Shown here in pieces: positions 54,180 to 64,000 of a stretch of 64,000 bases of DNA. Within the stretch, counting starts at the first letter, position 1; each line of letters starts with the position of its first letter. This DNA comes from Rehmannia glutinosa. Its lineage: Eukaryota > Streptophyta > Magnoliopsida > Lamiales > Orobanchaceae. Under the pieces are notes generated by a model that worked only from the letters and a program-made list of their open reading frames with translations, was not told where the DNA came from and ran no database searches. A program made the position numbers and the translations under genes. The stretch spans positions 61,194,267 to 61,258,266 of the forward strand of contig CM071932.1 of NCBI GenBank assembly GCA_016081115.2, given 5' to 3'.

Positions 54180-54881
54180 TAGGGTGTAAACGAATTGAAT
54201 CGAGTCGAATATCAAAATATTCTATTCGTATTCGGTTCATTTAGAGAATATTCTTATTCGTATTCTTTTAATGTTCAAATATAAAAATTGATTCTTATTC
54301 TTATTTGAATATATCCGAAAACATACGAATCAATTCGAATATACGTATTCGAAATTCTTACCTATTTTTATCTTTTTTTCCTATAATATCTTATTATATT
54401 GCAATAATAATTAGAATCTGAGTAATAACTTTGGGTCATGAAATTACTAACTACATCAATAGTATATTCATCACAAAAAACATGAACAAACAAAAAGACT
54501 ATTGTTGTCTGTTGAGTCCATCAAGAATATACTACAAGAATATAATTATATATGAGCTTATTAGTTTAGACTTTTATAAGTGAATATATGTTTTTATATA
54601 TTAATGATCTACATAAATAATTATATACTTATTCTATTTATCTATACTTATTTTTTTAAAGATTACATATAAGTAATTGGTTTAAACGTAAATATAATTA
54701 TATATGTAATATTATTCGAATAATCTTTCGAATACTCGAATTGAATATAAAGATATTCATATTTGTATTCGCTAATAAACATTCTTATTTGGATTCATAT
54801 TCTAATTTTTGAATTCGAATATTAATATACAAATTGGAATACCGAATCGAATAAAAAATATTTGATTCTTTTATACCACTA
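54180..54881. mobile_element. hAT-like non-autonomous element
   Basis: It starts TAGGGTGTAAACGAATTGAA and ends, inverted, TAGTGGTATAAAAGAATCAA. It is flanked by GTTTTAAC (54172-54179) and GTTTCAAC (54882-54889), an 8-bp duplication with one mismatch. Subterminal sequence is full of TATTCG/CGAATA motifs in both orientations, so the ends can fold on each other. 702 bp, no coding capacity. Confidence 0.75.
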
Positions 54882-54889
54882 GTTTCAAC

Positions 54890-55990
54890 TGCCCAATGTT
54901 TTAAATATCTAATACATTGTCTTTTCAGTACAATTAATAATAAAAAATATTTTGAATTCCAATACATTTTAGGGTTTAGAAAGCTGAACAATTATCATAG
55001 TTATAAACCGATAAAAAAAAACATCTTTTATATTTAACAACATAATTTTAGGGAAAAATAAAATATTTGAAAAAACAAAAACTATTCTATTTTTATATAT
55101 ATACACATATATCACAAAAATATCAAACAGAAAAATTTATATCTAACGGTCCAATTGTACAACTTTGAAAGTTGAATATAAAAAATATATTGACAAATAT
55201 GAAAAATAAGTTATATTAACATGAAAAGTACGTTAATTTAAAAAATAATTTTCTATAAATAAAAAAACTATCATGAATATAATAAATAAAAATTTAATTT
55301 TTTCTTACATAATATATATAATACTATGTATAGATGTATGTAATATATAGAATATTTGGATAGATATTTTGATATATTTCCTTTAATTACAATTAGTATT
55401 TATTAATTAAATTTAATCAACTTAAATATATTTCTATATAATTATGAAGATATGAGTTATGCCCAAATAACAACTACACATAATTTTATATATAATAAAT
55501 AGCCAAAATACATTAATATATAAATTAAATTAATGTTTAATAGCCCGAATGCATAATTTTAAAAGCCCATAACAAAATAACTATAAATATATCTTATAAT
55601 TTTTATTTTTTATGTTTAATTTTTAACGTATGTGCAATATTTGTGCCATACTGAAGATCATAAAAATGTGATTAACTATATATATTATACGTAAAAAATG
55701 GTCAAAACAAAAAAATTATTAAATTTAAAAATAAAAAAAGCACAAATATAATAATTACTGCAGTGCACACATAAATTTGGAAAGTTTGTTTTACATAATT
55801 CTATTTTTTATATATTTAAAAATTTATTTATTTAAAGAAAGTTGACTATAAAAACAATAAAATCCGAAATACTTATTATTTCTTATTTTTTAATATAATT
55901 TAATTATCTTTTATAGTGATGTGATTTAAGTGGGAAAATATTAAGTTACTATTCCTAGAAATATATAGATATAGATTAATGTGGTTCCAG
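54890..55990. other. Very AT-rich spacer
   Basis: No gene, RNA or element boundary is recognised. Confidence 0.5.
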
Positions 55991-55992
55991 AA

Positions 55993-56150
55993 AAATAAAG
56001 AGACAATTTAAATTTTAGGAAAGGCCGAAAGTTAAATATGTCATTGCTGGAATTCGAACCAGGGTTGCCAATTTGATAACACAATCACATGGAAATTATT
56101 AACATTTTGTTACAACGGCTTTGTTGTTTTGTTAACGTAAATACTATTAA
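55993..56150 (-). mobile_element. SINE-like repeat, copy 2
   Basis: Minus strand: GTTGTAACAAAATGTTAATAA, TTTCCATGTGATTGTGTTATC, then GGCAACCCTGGTTCGAATTC, containing a nearly perfect polymerase III B box (GGTTCGAATTC), and a T-rich tail. This is the best-preserved copy. Confidence 0.6.
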
Positions 56151-56290
56151 ATTGAAAAGACAATTTAAATCTTAAATAAGAAAAAGGCCGAAAACTAAAG
56201 ATTCAACCACTCGCGTGATAACATGATCACATGGAAATTCATAACATTTTGCTACAACAGTTGTTATTTTATTAATGCTAATAATACCTC
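56151..56290 (-). mobile_element. SINE-like repeat, copy 3
   Basis: Tandem to copy 2. It keeps CACATGGAAATTCATAACATTTTGCTACAAC but has lost about 20 bases over the B box. Confidence 0.5.
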
Positions 56291-57047
56291 TCTTAGTTAA
56301 ATACGGGATGGTAAAAATTCGTTATTTAGTACACACGAGTATATTATGAATACTTTCTGAAAGTTACGTTGAAAAACTAGGCAAAAAATACGGAAATATT
56401 TAATATACGAATCTGTAGACGTACGAGTTTAATACGAATATAAAACAATTGTTCGGGAGTAATAATACGACTTATTTTAATAATATATTTACGTAGATTG
56501 TAATTCATACTTATGTTTAGTTTATATTATTTTACGTACTTTATTAGTTTACTTTAAATTATGACACAAAATAAAAATAATTATTTAAAAATAGTTAGTG
56601 AATTTTTAAGTGAATTATGTTTATACTTATATTATATAAAACTTAATATAGTTTTATAGTATATTAAATTATAACTTAAAATAAATCCAAGATAATTATT
56701 TAATAATAATTACTATACTTATTTATTATATATTCTTATTTATTATTTTATAATATTATAATTATACTTATAAATGATATTTAATGATTTTTTGATTTAT
56801 TTAAATATTATAAAAATATTAAAATGAAATTTTATTCGCCAAGTATTATACGGATAACTATAATACGAGTATTAAGCGCTTTCTTTGAAAAGTACGGAGT
56901 ATTTAACGCCGCTTCAGAATTTGAACAGAAAACAGAAGTATTTTTCAATTATTCGTTCATATGAGTACTATACATGTATGATAAGCGTATTGACTAACAT
57001 AGAATAATACTAATGTTGGTTTTCAGAAAAAAAAAAAGAAAAAAGAT
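56291..57047. other. AT-rich spacer
   Basis: No gene is recognised. An A-rich tract (57023-57045) near the copia insertion is the T-rich tail, seen from the other strand, of the SINE-like copy that continues at 63120. Confidence 0.45.
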
Positions 57048-57052
57048 AATTT

Positions 57053-57900
57053 TGTTGGAATTTGGTTTTTATATAAAAATGGGTGTTGACCCATATTGAA
57101 CCAAATATTTAAGTGACTTTCATTGGTGGAAAATAGAATTTAATTATATGATAAAATTCTACTAAGTGAGTAGATGAAATTAGCATTTCGAATTTCTCAA
57201 AACCAATTTCGAGTGAATGAAAAATTAATGCTACAAATTAGCCACTTAAAACTAGAAGTTGACATGGAAGTTGGCAAGTATGGAGTGAAACTCCATCCCA
57301 TATAACATAGAAAGTCAAAGTAGCTCTATTTATATAACCCAAGTGGGAGTAATGAGTTTGGGCCCTTGGAGCACCAAAGTTTTTAAAGGAGGAAAGACCT
57401 ATATGCTTCTGGGTTTGGTTCAAAACACACATGCGCATCGCTGGCCAGACCATATCATGGGCTTGGGCTCTTGAAATTTTGGACAAAACATATTTAAAGC
57501 TTAAAAAGAAATTACTCAAATCGAAGCAAGACGCGAGCGCCTGTGGCAGCAAAGGCACGATTGCAAACCGGGACGGTGCGCACGTCATGCGCGGTCGGGC
57601 ACCTGGACATCATGGGGGAGCGCACACTAAAGTGCGCGGCGCACACCAGAGGCAGAGAGTTGTTACTGCCGCGCGCGCAAGTGCGCGGTTGCTCAATTTT
57701 AAACTGAAGTACATGTTCGAGTTACCAGGTGAAATTTTTTGTTGTAGACATGTTTTCGAATCAAAAGACATGACTATTCCATAAAACTACTTAGATGCCT
57801 ATAAATATGAACCCCCTATAGATGAATTAAGATAAAAAAATCAAAATTATCCCGCATTATCATCATATTGATCACATATCATTCAAAAGCTTGAAAGTCT
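57053..57900 (+). repeat. Truncated first LTR
   Basis: Homologous to the start of 47583-48589 and ending at GCTTGAAAGTCT, where the 5' LTR of the other copy continues with TTAAACAC. The next base begins another LTR copy, so the two LTRs are joined head to tail. Confidence 0.75.
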
Positions 57901-60584
57901 TGTTGGAATTTGGTTGTACAAAAGTGGCGTTGACCCAATTTTGACCACATATTTAAGTAGTTTCCATTAATAAAAAATAGAATTAAATTATTTATAAAAA
58001 TTCTACTAAGAGAGTAGATGAGAATAACATTTAGAATTTCTCAAAACCAATTCCGGGTGAATGAGAAATAATGCTAGAAATTAGCCACTTAAAACTAGAA
58101 AATGGTATGGAAAATGGAAAATGTGGGGAAGGAGAAATGTGGGAAAAGAAGGCAAAATTTACTCACTTTATAAATTCCAAGTTGGACTTATGGGTTTGGG
58201 CCCTTGGGACACCCAAGTATAGGTCCCAAGGGGTGTGTTGTAAGGTTTAGAAGGGGGGAGGGGATTGAATAAACCTTACCAAATTTTCAATTTTAATCCT
58301 TTTAAATAGTTCGACAGAGTTGACTCAAATCAGTTGTGTCCTTGGGGGACAGCCAAGTTGGTTATTCAGCTAAGTTACCCACTCAACAGACTCGATAGAG
58401 TTGTTGATAGTATAAATCGGTTGCTTAAGCCAAATACTTAACTTGTCTAATTTGGTTTTTAACAGAGGAAGACTTAACAACACCCTTTGATTGGTTTAAA
58501 GCTTGTTTTAAACACTTGTTTTGGCACTTAGTTATTTATCAGTTGGATAGCAAATATAAACTAACAGCAGATATAAAATAGATATGCAGGAAAGTAAATG
58601 CTGAAAGTATATTGACACAAGTATTTTTTTAGTGGTTCGAAGATGGGGTAATTCTTCTAGTCCACTATTCTCTAACTCCTGAAGGAATCCACTGAGTAAC
58701 AGATTGGTTTACAAAGCGGTTATCAGTCTGGAGATAACCTTGATCACACAATTGGCTTCTCTTGTGACTTAGCTTCTTCATGAGGCGGCTGCTTGGCTAC
58801 TACAACTCACTTCTCAAGTTCTTGGATTTGGTCACGAAGCCCTCCAACAAACTTGATACTCGGTTCGACCTTGAACCTTTCTACAATCCTTCAGCTTGGA
58901 AAGTAGACCCTTTTTTGATCTTCAAATATTTTCCTCTTCAACTAATTGAAGTTATCTCTCCTTCACAGCTTGTGTTGGATCGAGTTTCTTCGAGTTTTAG
59001 GCTTGAGGAATATATTGGAATATTTTGAGAATATTGCAGATTGATTGCTTGAAAAATGTTTGCTTGTGCTAGGTTCAGGTAACCCTTTCTCAGCCTTTTA
59101 TAGTGCACATTTGAAATTTGCCCGTTGAAGAGATATGCTAATTTCTAATGTCACTTTGTATTCGTTGGCTTGTCTTGTCTTGGTCTGCAGTCCTTGTGAT
59201 GTTGACCTTTCCTCGTATTAAATGGTATTCCAGCTTTGCAGGTTCTGACACAAGGTGCAGTGTTTCTCATTGGCTCATCCCTTTTGCATATTTATGGGCC
59301 AAACACTTTAAGACTTGGCAGCTTGACATATTACTATATCGAGTAATATTCTTGACTTTATTCCAATTGATCTAAGTCAGTTGTCTTCACTTGACTGCTG
59401 CCTTTACCCAGGTGACTTGAGTCTGCTCCAATCATAGGATTGACTCAACTATCACTTCAACTGATAGACTTGGCTCTCTAAGTTGACTTGACTGACACTT
59501 CTCACAGTTATTCCTCAGCTGACTCTCCTTCAGTCGAGTCCTTGACTTCCTTCTTGGACATACGCAGCTGACACACAATAGAGTCTTCATTCCAGTCTGC
59601 AGTTGACTTCTTGTAATCTTGACTTAGCTGACTCAACTCAGCTCTTCCAGTCCTATCTATTACAATGCGGAATTACAAGAAAAATGGGGTGTCAACTTCC
59701 TAATATAAGGTTTACATGGTATAATCAAAATCTAACAAATAAATTTCATAACACCAACTTTTTATAGGGGTGATAACCTACATGCTTGTGGGTTTGGTTC
59801 AAAACATACACGCATACGCGCCGCCGCCACCCGCCCGCCGGCCGACTCGGCCTGGCCGGATCCGGTTTGTGGGTCGAGGGTCGCAGGCTGTGTCGAGGGT
59901 CATAGGTCGTGGGCCTGGGCTTGGGATTCAAGGCCTTTATTCTTTTTGGACCAAAAACCTTTAATATTAATTAATTAATTTTAGTTAATTAATTAAAGAA
60001 TTTCCAACTGAAGCGTTCGCAAACAAGCACGGGTGCACGCATGGCCCGTGCTCCAGGTCGTGCGTCAAGTCAAAACTTTGCACTTCGTTCGCAACCAAGC
60101 ACGGGCACACGCACAGGTTGTGCGCCAGGTCATGCATTGATTAAAACCTCTCGACAGATGCACCTGTTCGAGCAACCAGTGCATCTTTTGGCTGTAAACA
60201 TGTCTTTTCGAGCCAAAAGACATGATCTTTCCATACGGGCACCTTGATGCCTATATAATCGGACCCCTACAGATGAAAAACAACACAAAAATATAAGCCT
60301 AAAATCGAGTCATTTGCATCAGCATATTGATTTCCTTCCTATTCAAAGCTTGAAAGCCTTAAACACTTTATGTTCGCGGGTAGTTCGGTTTTTGCAAGTG
60401 CTGCTAAATCAAATTCGTTCAAGTCGTTGTATCTTAGGGACAAACGCCAGAACCGTAAGCACTTAGCATACGGGGCATTTTTGTCTTGCAGAGACTGTAT
60501 CCAATATTGACCTTGACTAAGCTAAAATACCGAAACACTTAGCCATATTCTGAAACAGTAAACCTTCCATTTTTTAATCCAACA
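57901..60584 (+). repeat. Second LTR of the composite, split by an insert
   Basis: 57901-58225 and about 59745-60584 together make one LTR. It restarts in CACCAACTTTTTATAGGGGTG and ends TTTTTAATCCAACA before the conserved ATCGCAGGAC. Confidence 0.7.
58236..59737. mobile_element. LTR-like insert, probable solo LTR
   Basis: It begins TGTTGTAAGGTTTAGAAGGG and ends AATCAAAATCTAACA (1502 bp), with a TAGTGGTTCGAAGATGGGG block typical of some plant copia LTRs. Flanking sequences do not give a clean 5-bp duplication, so the exact ends and the solo-LTR reading are uncertain. It contains many GTTGACT/AGTTGACTC motifs. Confidence 0.5.
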
Positions 60585-60621
60585 ATCGCAGGACAAAAAT
60601 TATGTTTTCTGTTTCAAGACG

Positions 60622-61260
60622 ATGGCTTCAATTTCGTTCACTCCGATGGTTGTTGCACCTACTCACGGCAAAAAGCCGACCAAGTTCTCCATCATTGACT
60701 TCAAACGCTGGCAACAGAAGATGTTGTTCTACCTCACTACATTGGGTCTATCCCGTTTTCTTAAGGGGGACCACCTACCATTGGCGATGAAGAATCTGAC
60801 AACCTACAGAGAATCGCTGTGGATGCTTGGCATAACAACGTTTTGTTATGTCGAAACTACGTTTTAAATGTGCTAGACGATACCCTCTATAACGTCTATA
60901 ACTCGTTCAAAATATCCAAAGAGTTGTGGGACTCTTTGGAGAAGAAATATATAATAGAAGATGCCGGCACAAAGAAATTTGTTGTCGGTAAATTTCTGGA
61001 TTACAAGATGTTTGACACTAAGACGGTGATCAGCCAAGTGCAAGAAATTCAGATCATACTTCACGACTTAATGTCTGAAGGGATGATTCTGAGTGAGTAT
61101 TTCAATTGGCTGCGATTATCAAAAAATTGCTACTGTCATGGAAAGTTTTTAAGAATTATCTCAAGCACAAGCGAAAGGAAATGGGGCTTGAGGATTTGAT
61201 AGTTCGACTTCAGATTGAGGAAGACAATTGGGATTCCGATTGGAAATCGACAATTGTGGG
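60622..61260 (+). pseudogene. Tork-like copia gag, second copy
   Basis: MASISFTPMVVAPTHGKKPTKFS, then FKRWQQKMLFYLTTLGLSRFL; a frameshift near 60815 leads to LYNVYNSFKISKELWDSLEKK, GTKKFVVGKFLDYKMFDTKTVISQVQEIQIILHDL and SEGMILSE; another frameshift near 61095 leads to NYLKHKRKEMGLEDLIVRLQIEEDN. It is longer than the first copy (it retains the VGKFLDYKM to QVQEIQ segment), but breaks off at about 61240. Confidence 0.8.
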
Positions 61261-61815
61261 GGTGTGACCACACTTTATGGAACACCAGTGGAGTTTCTAT
61301 TGAATTTTTAAATGTAACAGAAGGTGTTGCCAAAAGTGTTGTAGGACCAAAACCACAATTGCATGAAGTATTGCCCAAAGTATTGCAACACTAGAGGTAG
61401 ATACACTATCAAGTTAAATCTGAAGTATTACTAAAGATGTGATAACACCAAAGGTTGCATACCTTGTAAAAGGTGTTAATGGAGTTGTTGGAACTAAGGT
61501 CTGAAATCTGTTAGAACGAGACTCTAACTGGGTTGTTGGGACAATGTTCTAACAAAGTAAAAGTGAAGTGGTCGAGAGCCATAAAAGTTCCTGGATATCT
61601 TGCGTTAAAACAAAGATACCAGAAGATTGGAAGGGGAGCTTTACTTTTTAGTTAACCACATAAAGGAGGATACCTTGAAGTGAGGGGGTGCTTTGGCTAA
61701 AGTAGAAGCACCCAAGAAAATAAATTCAGCATTCTTGATATAAATGATGGTACGATCATTAAATCAATGAATGTTGTATTTATAAAATGTGTCTTTTCTT
61801 GCAAAGGAAAGAGGT
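61261..61815 (+). other. Unassigned block inside the composite element
   Basis: It replaces protease to RT. Short GGTGTTG and GTATTG repeats are seen but no domain. Its origin is unknown; it has no counterpart in the 47583-52997 copy. Confidence 0.4.
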
Positions 61816-62480
61816 AAGTCTAGATATTTTTTGTCAAAGACATAACACGCATAAATAGTTAATTTCGAATGAGGTTATTTCGGTTAACTACGTGAAGTCA
61901 AAGGAAAACTTTGCTGATCCACTTATGAAAGGTATAAATCGAGATCAATTGTATAAATTGTTAAGGGGAATGTGTTTAAAATCCACAATCTAAAAAATGT
62001 TCATAGCGGTAACCCAACCTTGTGAATTGGAGATCCCAAGACCTTGGTTCAATGGGACAACTAAGTTATGAATGTTCACTAAACACATAGAAAATGTGTT
62101 ATCTCATTCCCGAAACTTCCAAGTGAATGAAAACCTGTGAATGTGGTGAGGTTAAGTTTAAGACTTTTAATGATTCCTATACCGAAAGATGGGGTATGGC
62201 AGGATACTCTTCAATAGAAGATCACCTATATAAGTGAGAAGTAATGGTCGCTTCAAAGAAACACTTATGAATCTAAGATATGGTCCAGGGCCGAAATGGA
62301 CATAACGTGAGAACAACAAGTGTTAGAATTGTTATTGTGTAAGTACTGTTGTCTCGGTTTATACAAACGGCTGAGTAGTTCAAGACATTGTGTCACTAAG
62401 CAGCCAGTAAATCCGATAGTATTTTACTAAGGAAGGTTCAAAGTCACAAGCTACCTGCCCAGATGCAATAACAGTTCGCC
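61816..62480 (+). pseudogene. Copia RNase H end and 3' non-coding region, second copy
   Basis: The RNase H end SVNYVKSKENFADPLMKGINRDQLYKLLRGMCLKS is followed by sequence colinear with 51300-51800 (GGTAACCCAACCTTGTGAATT, CACCTATATAAGTGAGAAGTAATG, CAGTTCGCCG). It then fuses directly to LTR-tail sequence at about 62483; the purine tract and the start of the 3' LTR are deleted. Confidence 0.75.
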
Positions 62481-62482
62481 GA

Positions 62483-63119
62483 GACTTAGTATACGGGGCA
62501 TTTTCGTCTTGCGGAGAATATATCCAATACAAGCCTCGACTAAGCCAAAAATACCCAAACACTTAGCCATATTCTGAAACAGTAAACCTTCCATTTTAAC
62601 CTACAAGTCTTAAACACTTCCTTGTTCGTTGTTTGTTCGACTTTTGCAAGTGTTGCTAAGTCGAACCTGTAAAGCCGTTGTATCTTAGAGACGATTGCCA
62701 GAACCGTAAGCACTTTATAACATGGGCAATTTCGTCTTGCAAAGATGATATCAAATACTAGCCTCGACTTTAAACTCAGTCCCATTTTAGTATTCTATAT
62801 ACTTAGTTATTTTCTTTTTAAAGAATATCACCCAAACACTTAGCCATATCCTGAAACTGTAAACTTTCCATTTTTAACCTACAAGTCTTAAACACTTCCT
62901 TGTTCGTTGTTGGTTCAACTTTTGCAAGCGTTGCTAAGTCGAACCTGTAAAGCCGTTGTATCTTAAAGACGATTGCTAGAACCGTAAACACTTTGTAACA
63001 GGGGCAATTTCGTCTTGCAAAGATGATATCAAATACTAGCCTCAACTTTAAACTCAGTCCCATTTTAGTATTCTATATACTTGGTCATTATCTTGTTAAA
63101 GAATACCACCCAAACAACA
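62483..63119 (+). repeat. Tandemly duplicated LTR tails
   Basis: The last part of the LTR appears as a partial copy (62483-62590) followed by two copies of about 275-280 bp (from about 62595 and 62873). Each has CCTACAAGTCTTAAACACTTCC, CGAACCTGTAAAGCCG, GAACCGTAA-CACTTT and CTAGCCTC. Only the last copy ends in the true LTR end AAACAACA. Two near-identical minus-strand open frames here are by-products of the duplication. Confidence 0.8.
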
Positions 63120-63252
63120 AATTTAAATTCTAAGATAAAAAGGGCCGGAAATTAAATATGTTGTTACCTGGATGCGAACCCGGCTCGCTAGTGGAAATCC
63201 ATGACCTTTTGCTTACCAACAGCTTAATTTGTTGTTTTGTTGATGCTAATGG
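63120..63252 (-). mobile_element. SINE-like repeat, copy 4
   Basis: Minus strand: GAGCCGGGTTCGCATCCAGG includes a B-box-like GGTTCGCATCC, followed by TAACAACATATTTAATTTCC and a T-rich end cut by the copia insertion. The rest of its tail is left of 57053. Confidence 0.55.
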
Positions 63253-64000
63253 AAAAAGACATGGCTACGCAATCATTCATCCAAAGGTATCGTTAATTCA
63301 AATGTATTTTAATTAAACGTATTTAATAAATCAATCAAATTTAATATTCAAAGAAAAGGAATGAACATAGAATAAAAATCTGCGTCGGGGGATTAATAAT
63401 AAAGTTTTTTGGCCAAATAAAAATTTACATATAGGTATATATGCATGTATCGTAATTCTTCGTACATGGATTTTTAAATTTATTTCATAATTGTAATTAT
63501 CACTTGATCAATTACTTTAAAGCATGTGATTGACACCATTTGAGCAATTTCAGTTCTGGAGTAAGTGATTATTTTCACTGTATAAAGATTAAAGAGATAG
63601 AAAACTTTACGAAATCTAATTTTAAAAATATTTTTATGTCAATAGAATCATTAAGATCTAAATATATATATCAATATTGATATTTGGTTGAAACACTACG
63701 ACCCTCACTTTAATTAACTCAATATCATAAACTAAGTTAAAATTGCAATCAACAAGTTAATAAAGTTTCTTAATTTGTTATAAAAATTTAAATATAAAGT
63801 TCCTTAATTTTATTGAATGATTCAAATAAAACTATTAACAAGAACTAAAATTTATGAACCCAAAAACCTGTGAGAGAGAACTCAATTCACTAATAATTTC
63901 TTAATCTAGCAAGTCAAAAGCAATTAGTTCGAAAAGTATAAAAAGTTATGTTTGTTACTAAAGGTAGGTACAAATAAGTGAATCTTCTTGGTATCATAAG
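63253..64000. other. AT-rich spacer
   Basis: No gene, RNA or element boundary is recognised up to the window end. Confidence 0.5.

Larger units (their letters stand above)
57053..63119 (+). mobile_element. Rearranged Tork-like copia element with target duplication AATTT
   Basis: The outermost ends are TGTTGGAATTTGG (57053) and CCCAAACAACA (63119), and AATTT flanks both (57048-57052, 63120-63124). Inside, the order is a truncated LTR (57053-57900), a second LTR start (57901) interrupted by another LTR-like insert, gag fragments, an unassigned block, the RNase H end, 3' non-coding sequence, and a set of LTR-tail duplications. Protease, integrase and RT are lost. It is the same family as 47583-52997. 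Confidence 0.8.

Noticed and set aside
58236..59737. Clean 5-bp target duplication around the LTR-like insert
   Set aside because: Neither GGGTG nor CACCAA-type flanks fit both proposed ends, so boundaries were left uncertain.
62540..63063. Two near-identical 81-residue minus-strand proteins
   Set aside because: They are translations of duplicated copia LTR tails; similar frames arise wherever the tail is duplicated.

Overview
This 64 kb window is nuclear DNA of a flowering plant, most likely a eudicot. The evidence is nested Ty1/copia and Ty3/gypsy retrotransposons of plant-specific lineages (SIRE-like and Tork-like copia; Tat-like and Athila-like gypsy), a Cassandra TRIM with 5S-rRNA-like LTRs, hAT-type miniature elements, a LINE tail, AT-rich spacers, and one small intact gene of plant type. 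The species cannot be named from the sequence. There are no bacterial operons, CRISPR arrays or ribosome binding sites.

Layout. 1-2.2 kb: a LINE 3' end on the minus strand, a hAT-like MITE, then the only convincing intact host gene, a Romo1/Mgr2-like mitochondrial inner-membrane protein (1683-1934) with an in-frame 27-bp tandem duplication. 2243-8001: a structurally complete but non-autonomous Tat-like LTR element on the minus strand, with 428-bp LTRs, a perfect 5-bp target duplication (ATACT), a PBS, a purine tract and only a gag start. The rest of its interior is tandem repeats with palindromic cores. Beyond it lie an RPL35 exon-1-like fragment, a roughly 120-bp AT-rich tandem repeat (8.4-9.4 kb) and a tRNA-like SINE head. 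10.2-13.3 kb: Athila-like LTR fragments. 13.9-19.0 kb: a deleted SIRE-like copia element with a MITE-like insert in its 3' LTR.

19.2-26.0 kb: a minus-strand Tat-like element holding gag, protease, an opposite-strand intron-bearing ORF and GTCTTAGCCGG repeats but no RT or integrase; a 1264-bp solo LTR (target duplication GTAAT) splits it. 27.1-28.6 kb: a second Athila-like LTR. 30.8-31.9 kb: a 5' LTR, PBS and gag start of another Tat-like copy. 32746-39773: an Athila-like element with both LTRs, PBS and gag-protease but no RT or integrase, inserted next to a LINE 3' tail. 42.4-45.6 kb: the 3' part of a SIRE-like element with a plant-mobile-domain extra ORF and its 3' LTR.

45753-47565: a hAT-type element sitting in a TG microsatellite (8-bp target duplication), itself hit by a complete Cassandra TRIM (46432-47403). 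47583-52997: a Tork-like copia element (target duplication TACAC) that has lost its integrase but keeps the RT YVDD motif. 53.5-57 kb: AT-rich DNA with SINE-like copies and a hAT-like element (54180-54881). 57053-63119: a second, heavily rearranged copy of the same copia family (target duplication AATTT), inserted into a SINE-like copy and carrying its own LTR-like insert. All retroelement reading frames seen contain stops, frameshifts or deletions, so nothing here looks able to transpose by itself. Several elements keep complete termini, however, so they could have been mobilised in trans.
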